Assembly: GCA_051005015.1 (NCBI GenBank)
Contig: JBPCJT010000286.1
Span: 1 to 13,383 of the forward strand
Length of the DNA: 13,383 nucleotides
Source of the DNA: JACMME01 sp051005015
GTDB taxonomy: Bacteria > Gemmatimonadota > Gemmatimonadetes > Gemmatimonadales > Gemmatimonadaceae
Reading direction: 5' to 3'
Numbering within the stretch: position 1 is the stretch's first letter; each line of letters starts with the position of its first letter. The position numbers and the translations under genes were made by a program. The notes under the pieces were generated by a model. That model made no database searches. It saw nothing but the letters and a program-made list of their open reading frames with translations, and had not been told where the DNA came from. This document shows, one piece after another, positions 1-6,023 of the stretch.

Positions 1-63
1 GCGAACGATCAGCGCAAGGTCAATCTGTTGAAACGGTCGATTGAGTTGTTGCCACAGGGTTGA
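1..63 (+). CDS. C-terminal end of an upstream gene (partial)
   Basis: The first frame is open from the window edge to a TGA at 61-63 and gives 20 residues ending in KRSIELLPQG. The stop overlaps the next start as TTGA (60-63), a spacing typical of translationally coupled genes. This makes it likely that the frame is a real gene tail in the same operon as the DUF4097-like gene. The tail is helical and basic. A HEAT-repeat or regulatory protein would fit the usual company of DUF4097 genes, but 20 residues cannot establish a family. Confidence 0.55.
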   Translation, partial: ANDQRKVNLLKRSIELLPQG

Positions 64-974
64 AGAGGATCCGCACCGTTTTGCTTCGCGTAGCAATCTT
101 GTGGGGCGCGGCAGCGCCCGCTGTCGCAGCCGCTCAGGTAAGGGTGGACCAGCGTCATCCGATCGCCGCGAACGCATCCATCCGGCTTACGATCATCGTT
201 CCAATGGCAACCGTCCGCGTGACGGGGTGGAACCGCGACACGGTCGCGATCACGGGCACCATCGGCGCAAACGACCGGTTCGGTGGAGGGGTGACGTCTA
301 CGAGACTGGGCGCAAAGTTTTTTGTCGAATCGCAGGGAGCGTTCAAGGAAAAGAAATCCGTGGGTAAGCCACCATGGCTCGAGTTAAGGGTTCCTGCGCG
401 CGGCAGGCTCTGGATCAAGGGTGGAGGCGCGGACATCGACGTCCGGGAGATCACTGGCTCGCTCGACGTCAGCATCGTCAGTGGACGCATACACGTAGCC
501 GGTGCGCCGCGGGAAGTGAACGCCGAAGCCATGGATGGAGAAATAGAGATCGAGGGGACCATACCCTGGCTGCGGGCGAAATCCGCTGCCGGGACGGTCA
601 CGCTTCGCGGAGGAGGAGAGGACGTCGCTCTCGCGAGCGTGAGCGGCAATGTCGCGGTTAATGGAGCGCCGATCACACGCGGCCGGTTCGAGACGGTTAC
701 GGGTGACATTCGCTTCAGCGGGTCAACGCCACGGGATGGTGCTCTCACCTTCGACAGCCACAGCGGAGCCGTGGAACTGACCGTTCCTCAGAAAATTCAG
801 GCTGACTTCGATTTCACGACCATAAGCGGATCAATCACGAATGGGCTGACCGGCGCTCGTCCGGTCGTTAGCCGGGATATGCGTGGAAGGGAACTTGGAT
901 TGAGCAATGGGGGGGGTGGAGCACGCATTGTAGTCCGGACTTTCAAGGGCGCAATCTCACTGCTCGCACGATGA
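60..974 (+). CDS. Exported DUF4097-like beta-strand-repeat protein
   Basis: This 304-residue protein starts with a signal peptide: basic KRIR, a hydrophobic stretch to about residue 24, and likely cleavage near AAA-Q at 25/26. From about residue 120 onward it is a series of short beta repeats of about 15-25 residues with a recurring aliphatic-SG-aliphatic pattern. Examples are VSGNVAV at 194-200, VTGDIRFSG at 213-221 and ISGSITNG at 255-262. This is the pattern of the DUF4097 'putative adhesin' right-handed beta-helix families. Such proteins are exported and of unknown biochemical role, often lying next to sigma/anti-sigma or HEAT-repeat genes. The TTG start at 60 is chosen because it gives a complete signal peptide and overlaps the upstream stop. 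An in-frame TTG at 81 behind GAGGA is an alternative but loses the basic n-region. A run of eight G lies at 909-916 (residues 284-286). Confidence 0.8.
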   Translation: MKRIRTVLLRVAILWGAAAPAVAAAQVRVDQRHPIAANASIRLTIIVPMATVRVTGWNRDTVAITGTIGANDRFGGGVTSTRLGAKFFVESQGAFKEKKSVGKPPWLELRVPARGRLWIKGGGADIDVREITGSLDVSIVSGRIHVAGAPREVNAEAMDGEIEIEGTIPWLRAKSAAGTVTLRGGGEDVALASVSGNVAVNGAPITRGRFETVTGDIRFSGSTPRDGALTFDSHSGAVELTVPQKIQADFDFTTISGSITNGLTGARPVVSRDMRGRELGLSNGGGGARIVVRTFKGAISLLAR

Positions 975-1015
975 GGTCGTCTGTTTCCAAAACCAGTTTA
1001 CAACAGGAGGTTTCT

Positions 1016-1534
1016 ATGCTGCGGCGTTCCTTATCCCGATCCGTGATCATTGCCGGTATGGCATTCGTTGCATTGGCTGCGTCTCCCGCGACGGCGGGCC
1101 CACCCTGGATTTCCATCGAATATCCTCCAAGCCCGTATGATCCCACAACGCGAGATGCCTTTCTTCTCGTGCACGCTTTCCATCACGGAACGCCGATGAA
1201 CTTTCCAGTCAGCGGCACGGCTGAAGGCATTGTGAGCGGGCAGCGGCGCTCGGTGAAGCTCGGCTTCGAAAAGACGTCACGAACGGGGACATTCGCCCTG
1301 AAAAATCAGTGGCCAGGGCAGGGAACCTGGACCCTGATGATTACGGTGTCGCAGGGCGAAGGTGCTGGTAACGCTGTAACTGCACTGGTCGACATTGGGA
1401 CTAACGGGGATGTTGCCTCGGTGAAGGTTCCGACTGAGCGGCGAGGAGGCTGGAACGTGCCAAAGGTCGTGTCAGTCCAGGAGGTGGATGCGGCGCTCAG
1501 AGCGCGAGTGGCGCGTGCAGTGGCGGGAACGTAG
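1016..1534 (+). CDS. Small secreted beta-sandwich protein, function unknown
   Basis: The 172-residue product has a signal peptide (MLRRSLSRSV, hydrophobic core, cleavage near ATA-G at 27/28) and no further membrane segment. The mature part is beta-rich. The segment around residues 88-112 (RTGTFALKN...GTWTLMITV) resembles the 'gives X, then G-x-W-x-L' strands of YtkA/FixH-like immunoglobulin-fold domains; this is only a resemblance. The C-terminus is a charged amphipathic helix (VDAALRARVARAVAG). The start at 1016 is preferred because a perfect AGGAGG lies at 1005-1010, 5 nt upstream. An in-frame ATG at 971 overlaps the previous stop (ATGA) but has no ribosome binding site and would bury the signal peptide. 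It probably belongs to the same operon as the DUF4097-like gene, 41 nt upstream. No specific function can be assigned. Confidence 0.75.
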   Translation: MLRRSLSRSVIIAGMAFVALAASPATAGPPWISIEYPPSPYDPTTRDAFLLVHAFHHGTPMNFPVSGTAEGIVSGQRRSVKLGFEKTSRTGTFALKNQWPGQGTWTLMITVSQGEGAGNAVTALVDIGTNGDVASVKVPTERRGGWNVPKVVSVQEVDAALRARVARAVAGT

Positions 1535-1568
1535 CTGATGCTTGCAACTGCGCATACCGTATAGAACG

Positions 1569-1596
1569 TTGCGCTCGGGCCGTGCAATGCTAAAAT
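1569..1596 (+). promoter_or_regulatory. Candidate sigma70-type promoter with extended -10
   Basis: TTGCGC (1569-1574) is followed after 16 nt by TAAAAT (1591-1596), which is preceded by TG (1588-1589), giving an extended -10 TGcTAAAAT. The predicted start of transcription, about 1602-1604, falls inside the left arm of the adjoining hairpin. It was found by eye from consensus; no experimental support is available. Confidence 0.4.
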
Positions 1597-1633
1597 AAGC
1601 TCCGGTCGCCTTTGCAAGGCGCTACCGGAGCTT
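1597..1633 (+). promoter_or_regulatory. Strong hairpin covering the ribosome binding site of the SRPBCC gene
   Basis: AAGCTCCGGT (1597-1606) is perfectly complementary to ACCGGAGCTT (1624-1633). Inside it CGCCTT (1607-1612) pairs with AAGGCG (1616-1621), leaving a TGC loop and a 2-nt bulge (CT, 1622-1623), so 16 pairs in total. The right arm contains GGAG (1627-1630), the ribosome binding site of the gene starting at 1637, so the full hairpin would hide it. It may also act as a terminator after the gene ending at 1534. On the + strand the following T tract is poor (CTTTG), and it is better on the - strand (TTATTTTA), where no nearby gene would use it. Confidence 0.7.
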
Positions 1634-1636
1634 TGT

Positions 1637-2203
1637 ATGAAATGGGTTCTGCGCGTTGCCGCTTTGCTAGCCACAATCATTTGCATCATTCTGGTCATCG
1701 GCTGGTTGCTTCCGGAGACTCACATTACGGCTCGGAGCGCGGAGTTTCGCGCGCCTCGGGACAGTGTCTGGAATTTGATTACGGACGTTTCGTCAATGCC
1801 TGGGTGGCGCTCCGATATCGAGCGCGTTGAAATCCTTCCAGCATTCAACCGACAGTTCGCCTGGCGGGAGACGTCTGGCGGAGGCGATGCTCTGACATTC
1901 ATACGCGCTGAAGCACGCCGTCCAAGCTTCCTGCGAACCCGCATCCTGGATGAAGGCGGACCGTTTGGTGGCGAATGGGTGCATGATCTTCAGCCCGGAA
2001 AGCAGGGTGGCACGAGGTTGACCATTACGGAGCTCGGATGGGTTCGAAATCCGCTCTTCAGATTCGTATCGGGGATAGTGATCGGTCATGACGCGACCAT
2101 GGACACATACCTGTCCGCGCTTGCGCGCAGACTCGGAGAAGCCGCCAGCATAGAGGATGCGGCTCCCTCGAAAAATGACTCCGTCACGCCATTCCCACAC
2201 TGA
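1637..2203 (+). CDS. Membrane-anchored SRPBCC (START/polyketide cyclase-like) protein
   Basis: The 188-residue protein opens with a hydrophobic helix at residues 6-25 (VAALLATIICIILVIGWLL), best read as an N-terminal membrane anchor. A domain of about 140 residues follows. Its start (ITARSAEFRAPRDSVWNLITDVSSMPGW) is the standard opening of the SRPBCC superfamily: beta strand, then helix with the 'W-x-L-(I/V)-T-D-x-x-x-x-P-x-W' signature. It ends with a helix at 150-168. SRPBCC domains form a hydrophobic cavity that binds lipids or aromatic ligands; members include cyclases, Coq10 and ligand carriers. The ligand cannot be told from the sequence. The ATG at 1637 lies 6 nt after GGAG (1627-1630), which is inside the hairpin. 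The tail after residue 170 is polar and probably disordered. Confidence 0.85.
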   Translation: MKWVLRVAALLATIICIILVIGWLLPETHITARSAEFRAPRDSVWNLITDVSSMPGWRSDIERVEILPAFNRQFAWRETSGGGDALTFIRAEARRPSFLRTRILDEGGPFGGEWVHDLQPGKQGGTRLTITELGWVRNPLFRFVSGIVIGHDATMDTYLSALARRLGEAASIEDAAPSKNDSVTPFPH

Positions 2204-2237
2204 GACGTAGTCGAGCGCGGCGATTGATCGGAAACGT

Positions 2238-2265
2238 TTGCCAGGGTGTTCGGCGACAGCATAAA
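2238..2265 (+). promoter_or_regulatory. Candidate promoter for the GNAT gene
   Basis: TTGCCA (2238-2243, five of six consensus bases) and CATAAA (2260-2265, four of six) are separated by 16 nt. Transcription would begin near 2272, upstream of the preferred TTG start at 2318 but downstream of the longest possible start at 2246. This supports the shorter gene model. It was found by eye only. Confidence 0.35.
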
Positions 2266-2317
2266 GACCGTAAGATCAAGGCCGGGAGTGCATCGATTCA
2301 CGGCCAAGGAGACCGAA

Positions 2318-2926
2318 TTGCCAGCGCACGGCTCGGAAAGCGCAGCCAGCCCCGTCGTTCTCGAAGGGATGTTCGTCCGGCTGGAACCGCTCGGAGTTGC
2401 ACATCTCGAGGGATTGTGCAAGGTGGGGATGGACGAGGAACTCTGGCGCTGGACCACCGCGAGCGTGCTCTCGCGGGATGCCATGCGCAGATACATCGAA
2501 ACCGCTCTTGCGTGGCAGGCCGCCGGAACGGCGACTCCCTTCGCAACTATTGAGCGTAAGTCCGCGAGCGTTCTCGGCAGCACCCGTTTCGCCAACATCG
2601 ACCCAGCGAACCGTCGACTCGAGATCGGGTGGACATGGGTTGCCCGCCCGTGGCAACGGACGGCCGTGAACACCGAAGCGAAGCTGCTGATGCTCACACA
2701 CGCTTTCGAAGTTCTCCAGTGCCTGCGCGTTGAGTTCAAGACGGATGCGCTCAACGAACGTTCCCGGGCAGCGCTGCGCCGAATTGGTGCGACCGAGGAG
2801 GGCACACTGCGCAAACACCTCATCACCGAGAGCGGCCGAGTTCGGGATTCCGTCTACTTCAGCATCCTGGATTCCGAATGGCCCGCGGTGAAGGCCCGTC
2901 TGGCCCAGCGTCTCCAGACTGGCTAA
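2318..2926 (+). CDS. GNAT family N-acetyltransferase (RimJ/RimL type)
   Basis: From the TTG at 2318 the protein has 202 residues, normal for RimJ/RimL-like (Acetyltransf_3) enzymes. These transfer acetyl from acetyl-CoA to an amine on a protein N-terminus or small molecule. The opening GMFVRLEPL (residues 17-25) is the usual first strand. RLEIGWTWV (100-108) is strand beta4, and PWQRTAVNTEAK (111-122) is the acetyl-CoA pyrophosphate loop and helix. LNERSRAALRRIGATEEG (145-162) is the conserved 'N-x-x-S-x-x-(A/L)-x-x-x-x-G-F/A' region. RVRDSVYFSILDSEW near the end is typical too. The frame stays open to a GTG at 2246, but only the TTG has a strong ribosome binding site (AAGGAG, 2306-2311, 6 nt spacing). 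Its stop overlaps the convergent phosphoribosyltransferase stop by 4 nt. The substrate is unknown. Confidence 0.9.
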   Translation: MPAHGSESAASPVVLEGMFVRLEPLGVAHLEGLCKVGMDEELWRWTTASVLSRDAMRRYIETALAWQAAGTATPFATIERKSASVLGSTRFANIDPANRRLEIGWTWVARPWQRTAVNTEAKLLMLTHAFEVLQCLRVEFKTDALNERSRAALRRIGATEEGTLRKHLITESGRVRDSVYFSILDSEWPAVKARLAQRLQTG

Positions 2927-3570
2927 CTGGAAGGCCGTCTGGCCAGCAGATCGCGAACTTCCTCGTCGGTCGTTTGCGAAAAGTCTTCGTACCAAAGTCC
3001 AACGGCGTGAAATGGTTCCGGTGTCATTGCGCAGACAATTTCGTCGACTATGGCTCTGAAGTCATCGCGAGTGCCAGGCGGCGCTGTGGGCACGGCGACG
3101 ATTATGCGTGCGGGCCGCTGGATCTCGAGCGCGGCAACCGCTGCGCGCATGGTCGCGCCTGTCGCGAGGCCATCGTCCACGAGAATGACCGTCTTTCCGG
3201 CGACAGCCGTTGCCGGACGCGAGTCCCGGTATGCGGTTTCGCGGCGTCTCAGTTCTTCGATTTCGCGCGTCGTAGCCTCTTCTATGACGTGTTCCGAAAT
3301 CCGGAGTGTGTCGACTACGTCATCGTTCATCACGCGCACATTGCCGCTCGCGATGGCGCCCATAGCCAATTCCTCGCGGTTGGGGACGCCGAGCTTGCGG
3401 ACAATGAAGACATCGAGCGGCGCATCAAGAGCGACCGCAATCTCGAATGCCACTGGCACGCCGCCCCGAGGCAATCCGAGGACCAATACATCCGGTTGCC
3501 CAGCGTAGTGCTTCAGCGACTCAGCAAGGAAGCGGCCGGCCTCTATTCGGTCCCGGAAGCGCGTAGACAC
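2923..3570 (-). CDS. Type I phosphoribosyltransferase-fold protein
   Basis: The 215-residue protein carries the PRPP-binding signature VILVDDGLATGAT (residues 128-140, acidic pair D132-D133). It also has the early loop LGLPRGGVPVA (31-41) and RKLGVP (58-63), which in this fold contact pyrophosphate. The closing motif VGLWYEDFSQTTDEEVRDLL (190-209) marks the subgroup annotated simply as 'phosphoribosyltransferase', sometimes found fused to or beside dienelactone-hydrolase-like proteins. It is not one of the well-defined purine or pyrimidine salvage enzymes. A 40-residue charged helical stretch (about 86-118) fills the hood region. The start is a GTG (3568-3570) with no clear ribosome binding site; an in-frame stop lies only a few codons upstream, so no longer form is possible. 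It is cytoplasmic, and the base substrate is not predictable. Confidence 0.87.
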   Translation of the reverse strand: MSTRFRDRIEAGRFLAESLKHYAGQPDVLVLGLPRGGVPVAFEIAVALDAPLDVFIVRKLGVPNREELAMGAIASGNVRVMNDDVVDTLRISEHVIEEATTREIEELRRRETAYRDSRPATAVAGKTVILVDDGLATGATMRAAVAALEIQRPARIIVAVPTAPPGTRDDFRAIVDEIVCAMTPEPFHAVGLWYEDFSQTTDEEVRDLLARRPSS

Positions 3571-3708
3571 CAGGTGCAGGGATCAGATCGGAGTGAGAAA
3601 CGATGCCTGGGGTATCGGGAGTTTGCGGTGCCGTTGGCGGTGTTCGTTTGAAAGAAGGCATTATATGGCCGCATTGCATTCTAACCGAAGACTGTCTGTG
3701 AGGAAGGC
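3571..3708. promoter_or_regulatory. Divergent intergenic region, phosphoribosyltransferase / M20 peptidase
   Basis: This 138-nt gap separates two genes read outward and must hold promoters for both. TTGAAA (3648-3653) and the AT-rich TTATATG (3661-3667) are the only promoter-like words on the + strand, but their spacing does not make a convincing pair. No inverted repeat of note was seen. Confidence 0.4.
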
Positions 3709-5175
3709 ATGAAGAAAGTTCTGCTCGGCGTGACACTCGCAATCGCAACATTGCTTGGAGTAGTCCTGATCCGCACGATCGGCATGGGCTCGGTGCGGAT
3801 GACACCGACGCGTCCGCTCGTCGCGCTGCAAGTAGATCGTGCAGCGGCCTCCGAACGCCTTGGCGGCGCTCTTCGGCTACGCACCGTCTCAGTGGAGGAT
3901 TCGACACTATTTGCCGCCGATCAATTCGCCATGATGCATGACTACCTTCGCGATGCGTTTCCACTCGTTCATGCACGGCTGAAACGCGAAATAATTGGCC
4001 GTGCCAGCCTGCTTTATGAATGGGAAGGGAGCGACACAGCGCTCCCACCGTTGATTCTTATGGGACACATGGATGTGGTGCCGGTTGAGCCGGGAAGCGA
4101 AGCTCAATGGACCCACCCTCCTTTCTCCGGAGCGATATCGGACGGTTTCATCTGGGGGCGTGGCGCCATGGATGACAAGAGTGCCGTGCTTGGCATTCTG
4201 GAGGGAGTGGAGTTACTTCTCGGGAGAGGTGTGCAGCCTGGCCGCACCGTTTATCTGGCATTTGGAGACGATGAGGAGGTTGGTGGGCAGGGTGCCATCG
4301 CTATGGCCAGCCTGCTGGAATCTCGCGGAGTTCGGCCCGCGATGGTTCTGGACGAGGGTGCCGTGGTGGCGCAGGGAATGATGCCGGGAGTGTCTGCTCC
4401 CGTCGCGCTCGTAGGGATCGCGGAAAAGGGTGCGGTTAGCCTATTGCTCACCGCGGAGCTCGGGGGCGGGCATTCGTCCATGCCGCCCACTCAGACAGCA
4501 GTGGGGGTATTGAGCTCGGCCATTGTGAAGCTCGAAAAGCACCCCATGCCCGCGGCGATCACAAGCGCAACCGCGCGCATGTTGAACGCCGTGGCGCCGG
4601 AGATGCCATTTACTCAGCGAGCCGTGTTCGCGAATCTCTGGCTTTTCGGACCGCTCGTCTTGCGTCAGCTCGCGACATCGCCCGCAAGCAACGCAATGAT
4701 ACGTACTACGACGGCGGCGACGATGTTTGAGGGTAGCGTGAAGGAGAACGTGCTGCCAATCAGGGCGCGCGCCATTGTTAATTTCAGGCTGCTGCCAGGT
4801 GACGACGTGAAGAAGGTGATCGCCCACGTGAGGGATGTTGTGGCCGATCCGCGGGTGACAATCTCCGTCTCCCCCCGCTCAGGCGCGTGGAACGCCTCGC
4901 CCGTATCGCCTACGGGTGGACCAATGTACGAGGCACTCGCGCTCTCGGTCAGCGAGGTGTTCCCCGGGGTTGTAGTCGCGCCCTATCTGGTTGTAGGAGC
5001 TACCGATGCCCGGCATTTTGCCCGCATGACTCCCAACACGTACCGATTTCTGCCCCTCGTGGTTGTACCGGCGGACATGGCCCGCTTGCACGGGACGAAC
5101 GAGCGGATATCCGAGGCGAACTACGAGCAGATGATACGCTTCTACGCGGGGCTCATCCGGAATACTGCGGGGTGA
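3709..5175 (+). CDS. M20 family metallopeptidase, CPS1/PM20D1-like
   Basis: The 488-residue protein has an N-terminal hydrophobic helix (residues 4-21), a membrane anchor or uncleaved signal, so it probably acts in the periplasm. The M20 dizinc site is complete: H120 and D122 in GHMDVVP, bridging D155 in WGRGAMDDK, catalytic E189 with ligand E190 in GDDEEVGG, D215 in VLDEGA and H461 in RLHGTNE. GGGHSSMP (252-259) supplies the lid-domain histidine H255. The GHMDVVPVE...QWTHPPFSG layout and the length match the yeast CPS1 / mammalian PM20D1 subgroup. Members are carboxypeptidases or N-acyl-amino-acid hydrolases/synthases. The exact substrate is unknown. AGGAAGG (3701-3707) precedes the ATG closely. 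The gene converges on sodC, with 15 nt between stops. Confidence 0.92.
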   Translation: MKKVLLGVTLAIATLLGVVLIRTIGMGSVRMTPTRPLVALQVDRAAASERLGGALRLRTVSVEDSTLFAADQFAMMHDYLRDAFPLVHARLKREIIGRASLLYEWEGSDTALPPLILMGHMDVVPVEPGSEAQWTHPPFSGAISDGFIWGRGAMDDKSAVLGILEGVELLLGRGVQPGRTVYLAFGDDEEVGGQGAIAMASLLESRGVRPAMVLDEGAVVAQGMMPGVSAPVALVGIAEKGAVSLLLTAELGGGHSSMPPTQTAVGVLSSAIVKLEKHPMPAAITSATARMLNAVAPEMPFTQRAVFANLWLFGPLVLRQLATSPASNAMIRTTTAATMFEGSVKENVLPIRARAIVNFRLLPGDDVKKVIAHVRDVVADPRVTISVSPRSGAWNASPVSPTGGPMYEALALSVSEVFPGVVVAPYLVVGATDARHFARMTPNTYRFLPLVVVPADMARLHGTNERISEANYEQMIRFYAGLIRNTAG

Positions 5176-5211
5176 GTGGGCATTGTTCGTTCATCTTCTT
5201 AACACCCCGCA
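5166..5211. terminator. Weak inverted repeat between convergent genes
   Basis: TGCGGGGTG (5166-5174) is perfectly complementary to CACCCCGCA (5203-5211), with a 28-nt loop that contains the gap between the M20 and sodC genes. Each arm lies in the last codons of one gene. Nine strong pairs could make a bidirectional stop, but the loop is long and there is no good T run, so this is only a candidate. Confidence 0.25.
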
Positions 5212-5724
5212 CGCAATACGGCTCCCCGAGCCTCCCGCGGGATCAGTCGCATAGTCGTCGGCGAAGGAATGAATGACGATCGAGGAACCATCGCCGCCAA
5301 AGAGCGCCTGCTCTCCCACGTGCATTTCGAGGTCATCAACCAGAAGGTCGATGCGCACGCTGCCGCCACTAGTGGTGTGAATGTTTGGAAGATCTCCGGC
5401 GTGTCGCCCGTTGGGGTTCTTGTAGCCGTGCGATTTGCCGTTCGGGTTGTAGTGTCCCCCGGCTGACTGGAAGTCCGACTCGCATTTGCCAACCGAATGG
5501 ATATGCAGGGCGTGCGTACCGGCGGGGAGGTTGGAGAGATCGGCCGTGAGCAGTGTTCCGTGAGGAGTTCGCTGAAGAACAATGGTGCCCACACCTCGGC
5601 CACTAGCATCCGAGATGTCGGCGCGGCCGCGATCCACGAACTCACCACCACCCTCAGACCGACCCCTGGATGAGGAGCACCCTACGAGGGCCAGTGCGAC
5701 CGCTGCGCGCCATATGTATTGCAT
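5191..5724 (-). CDS. sodC: Periplasmic Cu/Zn superoxide dismutase, lipoprotein
   Basis: The 177-residue protein converts superoxide to hydrogen peroxide and oxygen outside the cytoplasm. Its signal ends in a lipobox, LALVGC, so C16 is the likely lipidated residue. All family ligands are visible. H74 and H76 (ALHIHSVGKC), H91 (GGHYNP) and H152 (VIHSFADDY) bind copper. H91, H100, H108 and D111 (HAGDLPN) bind zinc. C81 and C172 form the expected disulfide, and R169 in GSGSRIACGVL is the active-site arginine. The ribosome binding site is strong: the complement of 5730-5735 reads GGGAGG, 5 nt before the ATG. Residues 17-28 form a Gly/Ser linker after the lipid anchor. It converges with the M20 gene and is divergent from the TonB receptor. 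Confidence 0.95.
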   Translation of the reverse strand: MQYIWRAAVALALVGCSSSRGRSEGGGEFVDRGRADISDASGRGVGTIVLQRTPHGTLLTADLSNLPAGTHALHIHSVGKCESDFQSAGGHYNPNGKSHGYKNPNGRHAGDLPNIHTTSGGSVRIDLLVDDLEMHVGEQALFGGDGSSIVIHSFADDYATDPAGGSGSRIACGVLRR

Positions 5725-6023
5725 TCTTGCCTCCCGGGCGGATATTTCGGCGTTCCGTTACGCGTGGACTCGCGTCTCGAAATGTTGGTACTTGGCAAGA
5801 TGGGGGCCGACAAAGCTTTCCGGTAGCCGGTGGCATCGCTCAGACAGCCGCGACGGGCTCTACGTCATTCCCACATGGCAGCTACGTATCACCACGCAGA
5901 GCACGAAGTCCGGGGCGCTGGCAATACAAGTGGCGCCCGACCGAAGACAACAGTTCCTGCCGCAAGCCAGCACACCCTCCTGCACCACGGAGGGTGAACT
6001 TCACGACAAACGACGAGGTTCTC
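5725..6023. promoter_or_regulatory. Divergent leader between sodC and the TonB receptor, with inverted repeats
   Basis: There is no credible gene in these 299 nt. The frame is open toward the receptor, but its translation is compositionally unlike a protein and it would bury the signal peptide. Three small stems can be drawn on the receptor side: TACGT/ACGTA (5861-5865, 5884-5888), GGGCGC/GCGCCC (5913-5918, 5933-5938) and CACCCTCC/GGAGGGTG (5973-5980, 5989-5996, 8-nt loop). No match to the conserved core of the cobalamin, TPP or c-di-GMP riboswitches was recognised. Promoters for both directions are expected here, but no convincing -35/-10 pair was found. Confidence 0.45.

Noticed and set aside
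155..748. Long minus-strand open frame opposite the DUF4097-like gene
   Set aside because: It mirrors the real gene's codon pattern, has a Ser/Pro-rich product with no motif, and no ribosome binding site.
971..1015. ATGA-coupled start at 971 for the small secreted protein
   Set aside because: No ribosome binding site, and it would place 15 polar residues before the signal peptide; the ATG at 1016 has AGGAGG at ideal spacing.
2878..3651. 257-codon plus-strand frame opposite the phosphoribosyltransferase
   Set aside because: The minus-strand product has clear PRPP-binding motifs; the plus-strand translation is Arg/Cys/His-rich with no recognisable domain.
5736..6010. Cobalamin or TPP riboswitch before the TonB receptor
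   Set aside because: No B12-box-like or THI-box-like conserved core was found on reading the leader; only generic stems were seen.
5670..6023. Open frame upstream of the receptor that would lengthen it by 118 residues
   Set aside because: The translation is Arg/Pro-rich and low in protein-like patterns, it overlaps sodC, and the signal peptide and ribosome binding site fix the start at 6024.
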